The notes beneath the pieces are model-generated. The model saw only the letters and a program-made list of their open reading frames with translations. It was not told where the DNA came from and did not search any database. Shown here piece after piece: positions 25,046 through 38,350 of a stretch of 64,000 bases of DNA (positions are counted from its first letter, which is position 1; each line of letters starts with the position of its first letter). The position numbers were made by a program, and so were the translations under genes. The DNA lies in contig CM034130.1 in assembly GCA_019914995.1 (NCBI GenBank), forward strand, positions 4,030,001-4,094,000. The letters run 5' to 3'. The stretch comes from Acanthochlamys bracteata (taxonomy: Eukaryota > Streptophyta > Magnoliopsida > Pandanales > Velloziaceae).

Positions 25046-26876
25046 GACCGTTTGGATAAACTTAAAATTATTAATTTTTTTGATAAAAATTATTTTTTTG
25101 ATTTTTTTAGACAAATAGTAGCTGTAAATTTTTTTTAAAAAAGGAGTTGAGTGTTTGAATAAATTTAAATTTTTTTGAAAACAAGTTGAAGAGTGTCTGG
25201 TAAAAAAAACTAAAAAGTTAGAAAAGAATTAAAAAAACTATAATATTCTTTATAATATAATAATTAATATATATATATATATATAATTTATGAATATTAT
25301 GTTATACATTTATTTATTTTTACTTCAAATATTTTTCTAATACTACTATTATATTCATAAATATTTTGAAAATAATATATATAATTTAAAAATTAATATT
25401 AGCTTATAAATATATTTTTAAGTTAATGTTAAAGATAAATACATGATTATTTATTTATATAATGATAATTAATTATACTTTAAAAATAATATTAAATATT
25501 TTTGAATTTAGTTTGTAAATATATTTTTAAAGTTAATTTTAAAGATATAAATGTATTTTTATTAATAGGATACATATGGCAATGCATCTCTAATCCAAAA
25601 ACCGAAGGAGCATTTCAAACACTTTGCATGCACATCCGAGTCCCTATACTTCACATACGTACCTATAAAATTACAATAACTAACATTTACGACAACAACA
25701 TTGGACAACAACAAGAACACCAACAACCATAGCCAACTACACCCACAACAACACCGACTAGTCCCTATCTAAAACCGAACTCAAAATCAAACTCAAAGAA
25801 ACAACATCTCTAACAGGCATTTTATCGAACACCTTATATGCAGCTTCAACATTCACACAACCAGCCATAACACAGCACCAGTCACAACAATTCAACACCA
25901 TCATTCATCACCACCACCGTCACCACTACAACAGTCACAAACAAATTCCAGCAGTCACACCCATAACTACCATCAACAATCATCCATAGCCAAACAACAA
26001 CAAGATTACCGAAACCAAGAGTAACAAATATCCACCAATGTCTCCATCGTCGACAACAACAAATTCAACTAAGCAACAAGAAATAACACAACAGTACTAA
26101 CACCAACAACACAACAGCAATCAAAGCATAAATCAACCAATGAAATTAAATACAATCAACACCACCAGATGAGAGGTCGGCACAGCGATGGCGGAATACC
26201 GATGACGGTGCTAGACGAGTTGTTAAGTTCTCCAGAGCTGGCGAATAAGGTGATGAGGAATGAGTGGACTTGTTTGATTTTTGTTGAGTGACGGCAATGA
26301 CTTACAGAACAATTTCACCTCTGCAGACGAGAGCATCCGGTAGGGGACGAGAGGCAACAAGACAACGAAACTAAAATCCGACAACAAATCGCAGCGGAGG
26401 CAACAAAGACGGCGGTGATGAGGAATGAGTGGAGCAGTTCTCCACGCTCGCGAGTTCGATTGGCGAAGCAGCGACAGAGTTATCAGTGTGAAGAGAAGGA
26501 GGCGAGGAAACAAATATCGGCGCCGGAGAATTGCCGGAATAAGAGATCGTCGGTGAAGAAAGAAGCTGAGCGGAGAAGAAAAACTCGAAGAATCGGGCCT
26601 GGGGAGAGAAATAAAATTACCGGATGAAGAGCTGACGAAAATTATATATATATATGTATAATTATGTTAACTTAACAGAATCAATAACGTTATTTCTCAC
26701 GGACGTGCAAAAAAGTTGTGGGTGAGTTTTTTTAGAAAAGTTACGTGAGTAACTTTTTTTTTTAATTATAAATTAAAAAAATAACTTATAAATTATTTAT
26801 CCAAATATTTTTATAATACTATTTGCAGCTTTTTTAAACTTAAAAGTTAAAAAAAATCATTTCAAACAGCACCTTA
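25046..26876. mobile_element. Candidate Pack-type DNA transposon carrying host fragments
   Basis: Two AT-rich ends surround a GC-richer middle (about 25,560-26,640). The left end starts 'gggaccgtttggataaactt'; the right end, reverse-complemented, starts 'aggtgctgtttgaaatgatt'. Both ends also contain 'tttggataaa/tttgaataaa' words further in, giving long but weak inverted repeats of about 100 bp. On the minus strand the middle begins with a pyrimidine-rich stretch resembling a 5' leader and later has a PPR-like coding fragment. Gene pieces inside inverted ends are the mark of Pack-MULEs and similar elements. I could not find a target duplication, so the class is inferred and the borders are approximate. 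Confidence 0.4.
25758..25868 (-). pseudogene. PPR-repeat gene fragment
   Basis: A 36-codon frame on the minus strand reads MAGCVNVEAAYKVFDK and continues MPVRDVVSLSLI before a stop. This matches the recurring core of plant pentatricopeptide-repeat proteins of the PLS type, where A.KVFDEMP.RDVVSWN.MI is the usual form; here the usual Trp of the SWN motif is Leu. Only one repeat is present and no further PPR helices could be read nearby, so it is a fragment rather than a gene. PPR proteins bind organellar RNA, but this piece is too short for that. Confidence 0.5.
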
Positions 26877-28710
26877 AATAAATTGGAGCTTTTTTTAAAA
26901 AAATATAGTTGTTTGACTAAATTTATAGTTTTTTTCTTTATTTTTTCTTCATGTTTTTAAATAAAAATTTTAAATATTTTTTAAATATTTTTTAATAATT
27001 TAAAAAATATAAAAATATTTCACATACTAAAATTTTTATTACTTATTTAAAAATTTTAGCTTTCATAAGCAATTAGAAACATCTAAGAACATGTTTGGTA
27101 TTGTTTATTAATCTTAATAAATTTTTTTCAACTCCCTAAAAATTATGCACCATTTTTTGAAAATAATTTTAAAAATTTTAAAAATATAAATAAAATATAA
27201 GTTATAAAATAATTATAATTTTTATGTTTTAAAATATTTATAAAATAAAAATTCTTTTAAAAAACTTATTTTAATAAACACTTTCAAATATTTCATAAAT
27301 CATCGGTGATTCGATCAATCGTGATTCTTAACTGCTTCTCTCGAAAGTCATTTTGTAGCAATATCGAACAATATCTATATTAACCTCACCGTTCTGTAAG
27401 CGAGCAGGAATGTCCAATATCGAACAATATCTGTGATTGTTAAAATAAAATTATTATTAAAAAAAAGAAGAAGAAGACGACAAAGAAGTGGTTGCGCACT
27501 TTGCGATAATTGATTGTAATTGTTCTATTTTGTAAATATTGCCCCTTTTAAAAAATCGCACAAATAAAATTTGGATAAAGTCTACAAGAAAACTCTTTTT
27601 ACTTTTCAACTGTTTTTTTAATGAAATGAAAAAGAAAATATGAAACACTCTCATTGGAAGAAGGTAGTACTTCGCCAGATGCTACTACGGAATCGTTTGC
27701 GTCAGATGGAAATAAGGAGTTATTTTAAAAGTAGATTATTTTCGAAACAAATAGTTTTGACTTATTTTTACAATGAAGAGCTTATTTTATACTTGTATTC
27801 AGATTAACAATTTATTTATAAAATAAACTGAAAATGATGTTTAGATAAAAAAGTATAATAAGCTGAAATATATAAATAACGGAAATATGTTTTAATATAA
27901 TAGATAACAAAAACTATTGAGAATAAAAAAAATTTTAACATTAACAAGTGACTTATTTATAAATAGCGTTGACTTACTTAAAATAAATACGGCTTACTTA
28001 AACTAACTCTGATATCTAAAAATACTGTTTTAAATTTATTTGACTTTAGGATGTATTTACTAATATTTCAAATTTATTTTTTTTCAAATTCAATTTTAAT
28101 TTCCAATTCACTTCCTATAAAGTAAACAAAAACCTTAAAACTCAAGTTTTTCGCCAAAAAATTTACTTTTAAACTTCAAATTTTAAAACTAAAAAATAAA
28201 TACAAAAACTCACCTTTTATTAAACTCAATTTCAAAACTAATAATTTTTACAAACTCAGTTTCTAAAGTGAATTTAAATCTTCATAAACACAGCCTTTAT
28301 TAAGCCAAAATAAATAGGAGATTATATATGTACTATTGTTTTGTCTTAGATGTGCAAAATTAAGTGGACCGATCAAATGAGTAAACTTTCTCGATCAGAC
28401 TCAGCCCAGTTCGATAATTTCGAACGGGTCGGCCCCATCGAAAAAATTTTGATTTAGCTTTATCTATTTGATTGCCTGAAATTTTCTTATTTTTTAAGTT
28501 TTTATATAATAAACAAAGGTTAAGAAATAAAAAATTAAGATGATATAGCATGATCGTTATTTTCTTTAAAATTTTTTAAAATTTGTTATTAAATATTGAT
28601 TGATCAACTATCGTGACAAAATAAGAGTCAGACCGATCAATTTACTGATTTTCAAAATTTGACCGGTAGAAATAGGACCGTATATTGGTTTTTACTTGGA
28701 CCCAATCCAA
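26877..28710. other. Non-genic AT-rich stretch
   Basis: No gene was found. The segment 27,090-27,300 has MITE-like A/T runs between 'atgtttggta' and 'aaacactttcaaa'. The segment 28,370-28,710 contains 'gaccgatcaa' and 'cgaacgggtcggcc' words like those in the GATC-rich repeats elsewhere in the window, but without clear ends. Confidence 0.5.
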
Positions 28711-28944
28711 GAGTGCGTTTAGAATTATTTATAAAATAAAATTTTTCTAAAATAAAAAATATTTTTATTTTTTTTACTTCTTAAAAAATAATAAAATATA
28801 TAATAAAAAAATTTTATTATATAAATTTTTTTACATTTTTTAAATTTTAAATAAAATTTTTAAATATTTATAAAATATATATTGAAAAATATAAAATAAA
28901 AAATTGAAAAATTTCTTTGAAAAAAAGCAAAGACAAACGCACCC
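28711..28944. mobile_element. MITE, best-preserved copy of the GTGCGTTT family
   Basis: The left end 'gagtgcgtttagaattattt' and the reverse-complemented right end 'gggtgcgtttgtctttgct' share the core GTGCGTTT as inverted termini. The interior is the family's pattern of A/T runs, closely matching the copies at 12,578-12,826 and 56,507-56,765. It lies about 550 bp past the stop of the prolyl-tRNA synthetase gene. No coding capacity. Confidence 0.65.
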
Positions 28945-29497
28945 TATATATAATATGTTCAAAGTCCTGCACAGATGTTAAAATTCTGGTATAAGATAAT
29001 TCTTTTCAGCTGATCTTTCCACCTTCTGATCCCGAACCAAAGTAGTCTTACAAGAAGACGAAGAAACAAGGTACAAAAAACAGACGTGATTATGGGAGCC
29101 ACTCCAAGAAACTAGCACCAGACAGATAGACATCCTTTGGTAACAGTCTACAATTCATCAGTCCAACATCTAAACCAAAACCAAAACAACTTAAGAGCTA
29201 TTTTTTTGTCAGTAAACAATTAAACTCCCTATGTAAGAATGACACAATATCAAAGTAAAACACACCAAAATATATGTTCACCTTCTGTCTAAGCTCTTCT
29301 TAAACACAAAAGTCTCCAGACTCCGTCAAAAAGGAGGGTAAACAATTTTAGCTGTAGGGGATATCTAGACCATTTGTACCTGCTATTCTCAAAAAGTTAA
29401 CATTATCAAAAAACTGAGAATAACTGCAAGTAACTCTTAATTCCAAGCACGTGCGTGGCACAGCCAAAGTTAGTATATCGAGCAGGGCTAACAAAAT
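28945..29497 (-). other. Probable 3' UTR and flank of prolyl-tRNA synthetase gene
   Basis: The sequence between the MITE and the stop codon at 29,498 is more balanced in base composition than the intergenic DNA beyond, as expected for a transcribed 3' UTR. I could not fix the polyadenylation site. Confidence 0.4.
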
Positions 29498-32400
29498 TCA
29501 GTAGCTCCGCCCCCAGTAGGTCCATATCTTTGCTGGCTTTCCTGAGGCAAAACAAAGAGTTCCTGCAGAAACAAAAGATGCTTCAGGTTCTATACTACTG
29601 CAATGCCACATCAAACCATCAAATAAAAAATAACATCATCAGCTTCAAGGTTGAAACTCAATCAAACTGCTCCTCAGACTTGAATAAGCAAAAACATCAC
29701 ATCAAGACATAGAGCTTCATTTACGACGAACTGCTCCTCGAACTTGAATAAGCAAATGCCTATGAAGATCTTAAGACAATAAATAAAGACTAACGGTCCC
29801 AACCTGAAAGGACAACACCTCAAACTGCTGATGTCATCTTCATGGTATTATAGGAAAAAATCATCACCACCAGCCAACGTATAGTTGGTGTTTATCATAT
29901 ATAATGGGTAATCAAATCTTGAACCAAGGAGAAAGAAATAGAAACTACGCAAGAATTTCATTGAGATTACAAGAAGGTTATCAGACTATATGGCCAGCTG
30001 CAAAACTGATTCTTGGTATTTCTTTCAACTATTCAGGAGAGTAACATTAGCATGACACAAAATTAGACATGAGGCTACTATTTTAGATGGCTATAAAGAG
30101 TCATTCACATGAAAATAACTTTTAAATCTCTCTTAAAACTACTAAAATCATCCAGGCACCAATTATATAAGACTAAAACTTCTGTGACAGGATAGTGATG
30201 CCAGGAGATCAGGGTAAAACAAAAAGTTGGGTATAGAAACAGATTTATTAGGGATCTTCCAAGTCATTTTCATTTTTATAAATGTGTACATTTAGATTCC
30301 AAGTTCATGATTGAAAAACCAGTAGAAGCCTAGGAATACTATAAAAACTATCTGTTACCTAATCAGCCCATTATAAAAAAGGACTAGACCAAGACTTTTG
30401 ATTCTTATGGCAGTTATCTTTTTGCCTGTTTCATTCATATTCATTCATTCAACTCATTCTTGGACTGTAGCAGATAGCCCTGCCACAATAGCATGCACAT
30501 TATGAAATTCAGGACAAAATCAGCAAAATTGCTGACCATCTTGGAACTCGAGTAACAAAAATATCTAGCACAGAAACTCGAGAAAGAATGATTGATAGCA
30601 ACAACGACATCAGCATCTTCCACAGCCCAGAAAGAAATGGTAATGTACGAGAAATAACGAAATCGTGGCTATCATATAAGGATGCAATATACCTTCTGGA
30701 AGTCTTGGCTGCTCAAATGGAGTGCACAAGGACTTTGCAGCTCCTAGTTCACTCTTTGTTCGTCGTTTGACATCCTCTTCAACTTCCTGAAAAGAGACAC
30801 ATACTACATGTTACAATAAGACACTACCGTCTTATCTATCTATATATTCTATCTATCAAACTATACATCTGCTTTTCAATTACGAGTCCGCCTATGTATA
30901 ACAACTTGTAAGGGAAAAAAGTCTACTGCCATAAGGTCTTAAATAAAAGTTTTTCAATTCCTATTAATTTATGCTTACCTCTTCATCACACCATGGGGCC
31001 AAAATCATCTTCTTATCGTTAAGTGCCGCAACAAATTCATCCCATCTATGGACAACTTTGACGCAGGTGTCTCTATTCTCTTTAGCTCTATTGTATAAGT
31101 TTTCTTGAATACTCAATAACATCTCCCTGACGCCTTCAACTAAGCTGCTCCTTGATATATCCTTCTTCTCACCATTATCCCGACGAACAGTACGAACCTG
31201 CAAGGAAGAACAATTTTTCAGGATACCAGATAAAAATGAAATACAGTTACCTTTTCACCATGACTGAAATACTTCCAAGTATGAATTACATTAAAATAAG
31301 CTCCAGCAGATGTGCTAGGAACGTATTATGCATCTACATGTTACCGTTTACACTTTATGAGTTCATCACACAAAAAAAAACATTTCGATCTATAACTCTC
31401 CATTATAGTAAAACAAATGACAAAGAGAAGGAAATAGAAAAGACTATTTCCTGGAACGCGCAGCCAAAATAGGCCCTAAGGGATGTCAAAAGTGAATGAT
31501 CTTTATTAGATATTAAAACATATAAGATTTACCAACGAAGAGACTCATATGGAATTATTGATGAAATGAGAACCTAAAATCTTCGGTGAAGCAGAGGCCA
31601 ATCTGAGATTTCATGCTACCAGCTTGTCTAAAACCACTTTGGCTCTTCTCACTATATTCACAGAATAATATATTAAACAGAAAACGTGGAAAGACATCAA
31701 GTTGTTATAGTATTATTCATAATCATATATAAACAAACATCCATATCAAGCTACAAAAAGGAAAACAAACATCCATATCAAGCTACAAAAAGGACAACAA
31801 ACATATTTTGAGTTTTTCGGTATATACAAGCTGCGGTCAGACAAACAAGACAAATCAGAAAGGCCTGGATTTCTATGCTGGGAACCAGCTGGATTCCCAG
31901 TAGGACACTCACTGCTGGAAAAGAAAAGCTGATTGGCACAATCGACCTAGGAAAAAAGATAGCAGAGTATAAATGTGGCAGGTGATAAAAAGTGAAGGCT
32001 CAGAAAAGTAGGGAGGACAGCAAAACCTAGTGCACTCAACATCTTCTCACAGACGATATCGTAGTTGCTACCCAGTCACAGCAACTTACTGCTCCCTCTC
32101 TCCCCAAACTCTCTCAATTGCTCATTAAGTCAATCTCTTTGAAGTGGATATTAAGAAGAGATTAATTGCAAAACTATTTTTGCAAAACTAGTTTATAAAA
32201 AAGTTAATAACTTTTTATTTTCCTTTTTTTTAATCTCATATTAGTTTACCAAAGTGGGATAAGGCTTACTTATTGTTTGTTGGTTAAATTAATTTCCATA
32301 TGCTGATTTTCTCAATTCCTCAACATCTGACTGTTAGTTTCAATAGAAGCAAATACTCCAAAGATTGTCCAAAATTATCAAAAGATAACTATAGAACCTA

Positions 32401-35400
32401 GCATAAGCAAGAGCTTATTAGACCTAAGGAAGCAAAATTATCAACATCTGACTGTTAGTTTCTTGGCTTGCAGGTAAATGTCAAATGTATGTGCATGGGA
32501 GGAAAGGCTGCATAACTAAGCAGGCCCCCAAATGATGTAACTAGCTGCATATGAAGATTCCCTAGCACAAAAAAAGCTCCGACAATGCTCACTTTGTGAT
32601 TTCAAGGAGTAAGATAACAATCACTGTCATTGCACCTAAACTACATAAAACCGAATGTGGAGAGAAACACTTTATGAAGCGTAGATTGCTATTTACAAGT
32701 GGGTATTAGGTATGTAGCTGCATTTGATTATAAAACCAGTAGATCTCATGATCAATCGCTGTCGCTGGTTATTGCATGATGATAAGGAAACAAAACCAAC
32801 TGAATCATAAATCTAAGAAAAGTAGGGGGGGTGGGTTTTGACTTTTCTGACATACCTGATTGTTGGCAATATCCTTTGGCCCAATCTCAATCCTCAAGGG
32901 TACACCTTTAAGCTCCCAGTGGGAATACTTCCAACCAGGAGAATAGTTTTCCCTCAGATCTACTTCAGCCTTGAACCCTGCCTCATGCAACGTCTGAACA
33001 GTTAAGTTGCAAGCTTCAAAGATTGCGCTTGTATCTGCATCCTTATATGGCACAGGAACGACGATGACTTGGACTGAAGCAACCTTTGGTGGTAGCACCA
33101 GGCCTTTATCGTCTCCATGGACCATTACCATGACACCAATCTGCAAAAGCTCTACATATAAAATCAGTGTCCCAGCCAAGTATCATATGGTTAAAATCCT
33201 AATTCAGTACCTAAAAATGCAGCTAATCAACACTGAGGCAAGCCTGAAACAAAAATGGAAAAAAAAAAGAGAATTGCATTTACTCAAACAAGCAATGAAC
33301 TAAATGGCATTCTATAAAAAGAAATTACCGTGCGAGTGCTGTACGCCCAAGAATTCTGCCATGCCATTTTCTTCTCACCCTTTTCATTCTCATAATTTAT
33401 CTCAAACATCTTTGCAAAATTTTGGCCAAGACAATGGGAAGTCGCACCTTGTACTCCACGACCTGTCTGTGGAATGAAAGCCTGCAAAAGAAGTAAAAGT
33501 GTGGGAAGAGTAACCATGATCGAAGTTAGTGCCATATTGATTAGTGTAGTCAAATACAACGGTTCTCAGCTCTAGAAAAGATCACTATCAGTATACCTCA
33601 ACACTTGTAGTATAAAGTCCACCAGCAAATTTTTCTCGCTCGGTTTTTCTTCCTTTAATAACAGGTATAGCCAGAAATTCTTCATAAATTCTTCTATATA
33701 ATTCCAAGATTTCAAGAACCTGAAAAGATAAAATTTAATAGAAGCAGTGTGATTTACAAAAAAACAATAGTATTACAAATGCAACCAGAAGAATACAATA
33801 GTCTCTGTTTCTCTCTACTATATCAGTCAAACTTATTGTAAATTATAACATCAATGTCCCTACTACTTACATACCCTTGTGGCACTTAATTGTAAGCAAC
33901 ACAATACAGCTTCAAGCATATAAAACTATTTTGTGACAGTCATTTCATATGAAAAATCATTAAATAGATAGCAAAAGTTATAATATAAAATTTTAAATGT
34001 TCATATTATAACTTTCAAACAAAACCTAAGAACGTTCATGCTCCATGCAACACTATATCTCAGCTGATGCAGTATATTATGCCTATATACGATTCAAGGA
34101 AATGTCTTACATTCTTTTCCATGGTTCTACATGAAACATAACTGAATCCTGGACCAGTAAGCAACTTCAATGAGGTTGGGCAAAGATGGAATGATCTAAA
34201 GGAGAAGAGGGAGGGTTTTCTCTTATTAAACTGGTCCAATAGTTAGCCGCTAATACGACATTGACGACAATCCTGTCCAAGATTTCATATCCAACCTTGT
34301 TTTGAAGTTGCCTCAGTATCTGTGGTTTTCACCAACTACAAAACCGACCTAACACATCATTAATTACTTGTAACCAGACTCCGCAGTGTTGGTCTGGTAG
34401 GAGTAAGTCGATCTGATACTGCATTACAGTGCACCTCAATTTAGAGTTATGAACACCTTAATTGAGGCATAGCATACTCCATCTTCTCAAAAGGAAACAA
34501 GCAAAAGCATCAAGAACACAACACAAACACATTGATCAAGAAATAAGGAAATTGTGTGCTTGCTGGAACTATGAAAAGAAAGGAAGAATGAAGGTGTTAA
34601 GAAAGGAAGAAATACAAATAAGACATCACTTGGCAACTTGCAATTTGGAATACAACATGCAAACCTCTAGTAAGATAAAGGATACACCATTTGCTACTTT
34701 GAAATGAGTTGAGACACTAGCTTTAGCTATGCAGCAGAACTTTGCTACCAATATGTAAGGGTATAACTCTCTATTACAATGGATTCTTAAAAAGTAAAAG
34801 TCCAATGTGAAGCATGCAACCAGTATTTTTCCCACTTTAGAACAATGATCACTAACAAGTTCTACTCGAACAGTATAGGTTGTAAACATAACCTGATTCT
34901 TGGACAAGAAAATAGAGAGACAGCTACAGAAAAACAGAGAGGCAATACAAAATCAATGAATGCGTCTTTATCAAAAAAGCATGAACAAACATGAATGGTT
35001 AATATATACATCCTTAATATGCATAACCTAAGAAAACTAAAACTCGTTACATTATTCCTTTCATGATTCACCTAGCCAAATCCAAATATACAAATAATGT
35101 TTGCGTTGGAAAAGAAGTATAAATAATGTTTTCATTGAAGAAGAAGTTAACTAGTATTGGAAAATACACCCAGGATGTTACCCACTAACAATCATAGCAA
35201 TATAAATGGATTAATTCATGCTTATCATCCCACGTCAGTTCTCCTCGATCATATCAAGAATTTGCATCATCAAAAGAAAAGAATCATACCTCTTTGTCAG
35301 CCTCTTCTTTTGTAGCAAAAGCTGTATGACCTTCCTGCCAAAGAAATTCACGGCTCCTACGAAAACATTTCTTTGTCAAACGCAGATAATTGGAGAAACC

Positions 35401-37751
35401 CTACTTATGAGCAATTACTTTCAAGGATAAATGCCATTAAAAAGTAATCAGAAAAATTAGTACCATGGAACAGATCAAATTGCATACGATGACTTGACTT
35501 CTAAGTTCCAGGTTAGACCATTATACAGGGGACTAAGATTGCTCAATCACTACAGACATTAACCCAAAACAAACTTAGCAGCTTCAGCACAGAAACAGTC
35601 CAACATATGTATTTGGAACCTACCAAATTGGGGATTAACAGTTCATTTGTGTTAGCTCATTCTACCAGAAGTCGTCTTCAAAATAAAGACAAGGCAGTTT
35701 ATCCAGCTCCTTAATCTATTTGTTTTCTGCATGATGTTTTTTGAACTCTATAACAAATAGTCACCTTAAAAAAGTCAACCACTAACTCTAAGAAAGAACA
35801 TAAAGCAAAATTTGACACTGGTAAGCAAGGCCACAAACAGGCCAAAGACAGGGATTTAAAGGACTGTTTTGCTTAACCACTTAAGAACAATATGGTTGCT
35901 AGAAACCTACCGTATAAAAGGAGTAGGATTGCTAAATTCCCATCTCACGACATTGCACCACTGGTTTAGCTTCAACGGAAGATCACGGTGTCCTCTTACC
36001 CATTTGGAATAATATGGATACATAACAGTCTCACTGGTTGGTCGGATTGCTATGGGGATTTCCAGTTCACTCTGACCAGATTTTGTAACCCAAGCAACCT
36101 GCAAAACTATTGGCATGGATCACATTCTACAGTAAGATGTACAGAATCAGGCAAAGAAAGAAAAGTTGCAGGAAGCGATTGGATAAACAGGAAAATGATG
36201 AGCTAAAGTAACGATTAATGATCCATAAATATTGTTACTAGGGACAACTAATTCTGGGTTCCACTCATCCTTACCCCGAATTTACCTAATAATTTTATAT
36301 TAACAGAAATATGATTATGAAGATTACTCAAATGACAGTAATCCACCTAGTTATAAAAGTATTTCTACGAAAATGTCTAAGCTAAGGCAATACCGCCTTC
36401 TAATAAAGAGACAACCAAACAAACTCTAACACTGTAGTATAACAAAAAATAACAAAATTAATGTCGCCTTTTTTAGCTCGATTATGGGATGTCCCTGAAT
36501 AATATAACACACGAATCATGAATTCTTCTACATAAATATCAAAGTAAACAACAAGTTTCGAAGATTAAACATCTAGGAAGAAGTTCCAAACAATGAGTAA
36601 CCCATAGCCATCACACATACTGCATCTTGAGTGAGTACGGATAGCCGAAGAAGTTTAAGGAAAACAAAATGCATAATATTACAATAAGATTAACAAACCT
36701 CAGGAGCAAAACCCTCTATGTGATCCTTCTCCTTTTGAAGAACATTTTGGGTTACGAAAAGGGGGAAATAACAGTTTTTTATGTTCATCTTCTTAATCTC
36801 AGGGTCGAAAAACACCTGCAAATATGAATAATCAAAACATTAAACTTCATGCTTCATCTGTCTATGTCTTGAATTCACTACAAATCATATACAGATTCAC
36901 CAAAAACAAACTGCGGACAGTTTCCAAATGATAAAGCGACTAGTTGGAAGTTCCAAACTGTCTGGTCATATAACAGGCAGTGATCTGAATCCCACGTATA
37001 AGAAAAAACATAAAATCGTTTGATTGCCAAGGCTATAGTGGAGTGCAAAGTTATTGGAACAAAAAACATGCAAATTGAGGCAGTGGTTTTTTTAGATGAA
37101 CAACTCTAAAGAAGAGCCAATTGTGCTATAGTTTCTTAGAAGTACAAAGACTAAATAGAAAAGATGACAATTTCCAAAATGACTATATCAAGCTATTATA
37201 ATTCTAAATTCATAATCAAGCAATAATAAATCTCTAGTTTAAAAATAGAAGCAATACAATAATCTATTCTATGAGTACAAAGAGAAGATTCAGATGAAAA
37301 GCTTACTTGCATTGTTTCCCAAATCGCCATTGCCCAAGGTCTTAAGATGTAGCATCCAGAAATGTCATAGTACTCAATCATCTCACTGTTAACAACAACC
37401 TGAAACATCCATCAATCTACTATTCATCAACACAACTTTACCAACATATTCTAAGACAACGGAAACAACAAACGGTAGCAGATTATTAGAACAAATAATA
37501 ATTAAATTCTTTTCACTAACATCTCTATACAACAATTTACAGAAAACCCAGATTAATCATTTACCTCAGAGTACCATTCTCCGAAATTCACATCCTTCTT
37601 ATGAGTCAAACCCAGTCCAGTTTCTTTCTTCACTTCCTTCTTTTTTACTGAAGAAATCAAAGGCATGCAAAAAAATTCACTCATTTCTCGATACAGAAGA
37701 AATAAAGAACTGAAATTAGTAATACAAACCGTTCGATTTAGTCGTAGCCAT
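29498..37751 (-). CDS. Cytosolic prolyl-tRNA synthetase
   Basis: Twelve exons with GT/AG borders and consistent phase: 37751-37730, 37647-37565, 37399-37307, 36815-36699, 36098-35911, 35356-35290, 33719-33597, 33481-33329, 33140-32856, 31197-30979, 30786-30693 and 29562-29498. They encode 502 residues. The enzyme joins proline to tRNA-Pro with ATP. It is a class II synthetase of the eukaryotic/archaeal type. [16 protein letters not shown] and [16 protein letters not shown] (from about 157, motif 2) precede [27 protein letters not shown] lies near 244-258. The anticodon-binding domain follows ([22 protein letters not shown]), and the C-terminal domain ends in [14 protein letters not shown] with the terminal Tyr typical of this type. 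There is no transit peptide; the N-terminus is short and lysine-rich (VKKKEVKKE), so the cytosol is expected. It closely resembles the Arabidopsis cytosolic enzyme as I recall it. The 22-nt first exon is supported by phase and by the first ATG. Confidence 0.95.
31731..31804. repeat. 32-bp tandem duplication in a prolyl-tRNA synthetase intron
   Basis: The unit beginning 'aaacaaacatccatatcaag' is repeated exactly at 31,731-31,762 and 31,763-31,794, then a third, partial copy starts. It lies in the 1.66-kb intron between exons 9 and 10 and is recent enough to be without differences. Confidence 0.9.
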
Positions 37752-37884
37752 CTCTTTGCAAAACGAAATCGAGGAAGAACACAGCGGGCTCGGTTTCAGA
37801 AGAGGAAAAGCGAGGGGCTTTAGGGCACGATGACGACGACTGAAAATTGACGAACGTATGCGATATGAGCCCACTAGAGGCATA

Positions 37885-38350
37885 AGTGGCAATATGGGTT
37901 AATAATTTATTTATATGTTTTAAAATTATTAAATTTTAATTCAATCTATTTATAATTGAATCGAACTATTTAATAATTAAATTATTAAATAAAAATTATA
38001 AATATTAATTTTTAATTATAATATATTTTAAAAGAAAATTATTAAATTTTTGACAAAATTTATAAATAAAATAAAAATTAGTTAAAATTAAGATAAATTA
38101 AAAATATATATACAAATTAAATTCAAAATTTTTACTATTATTTTTTAATAATTAAGTAATATATACTATATAAATAGTTATACGGATTAAACGGATTAAT
38201 TTCGAGTCAATCCGAACCCAATCCGAACTCGTTTAAATTTTTTGGGTCATTTTTGAGTCGACCCGAAATCGATCCGAACCTAAGTAAAGTTTGATTGGAA
38301 TCCGATCCTTTCGGATTCGGTTTCCGAGTCGGATCGAAATTTGCCACATC
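37885..38350. repeat. GTGGCAA-ended repeat in the prolyl-tRNA synthetase promoter
   Basis: The left end 'agtggcaatatgggttaat' and the reverse-complemented right end 'atgtggcaaatttcgatcc' form short inverted termini around GTGGCAA. The right half is rich in 'gacccgaaatcgatccgaac'-type words related to the composite repeats near 9 and 13 kb. It begins only about 130 bp upstream of the synthetase ATG at 37,751, so the core promoter must lie in the short gap or inside the repeat. Confidence 0.55.

Noticed and set aside
26223-26513. 96-codon open frame on the minus strand
   Set aside because: No domain, low-complexity leucine/serine content and leader-like composition; treated as part of the Pack-type candidate, not a gene.
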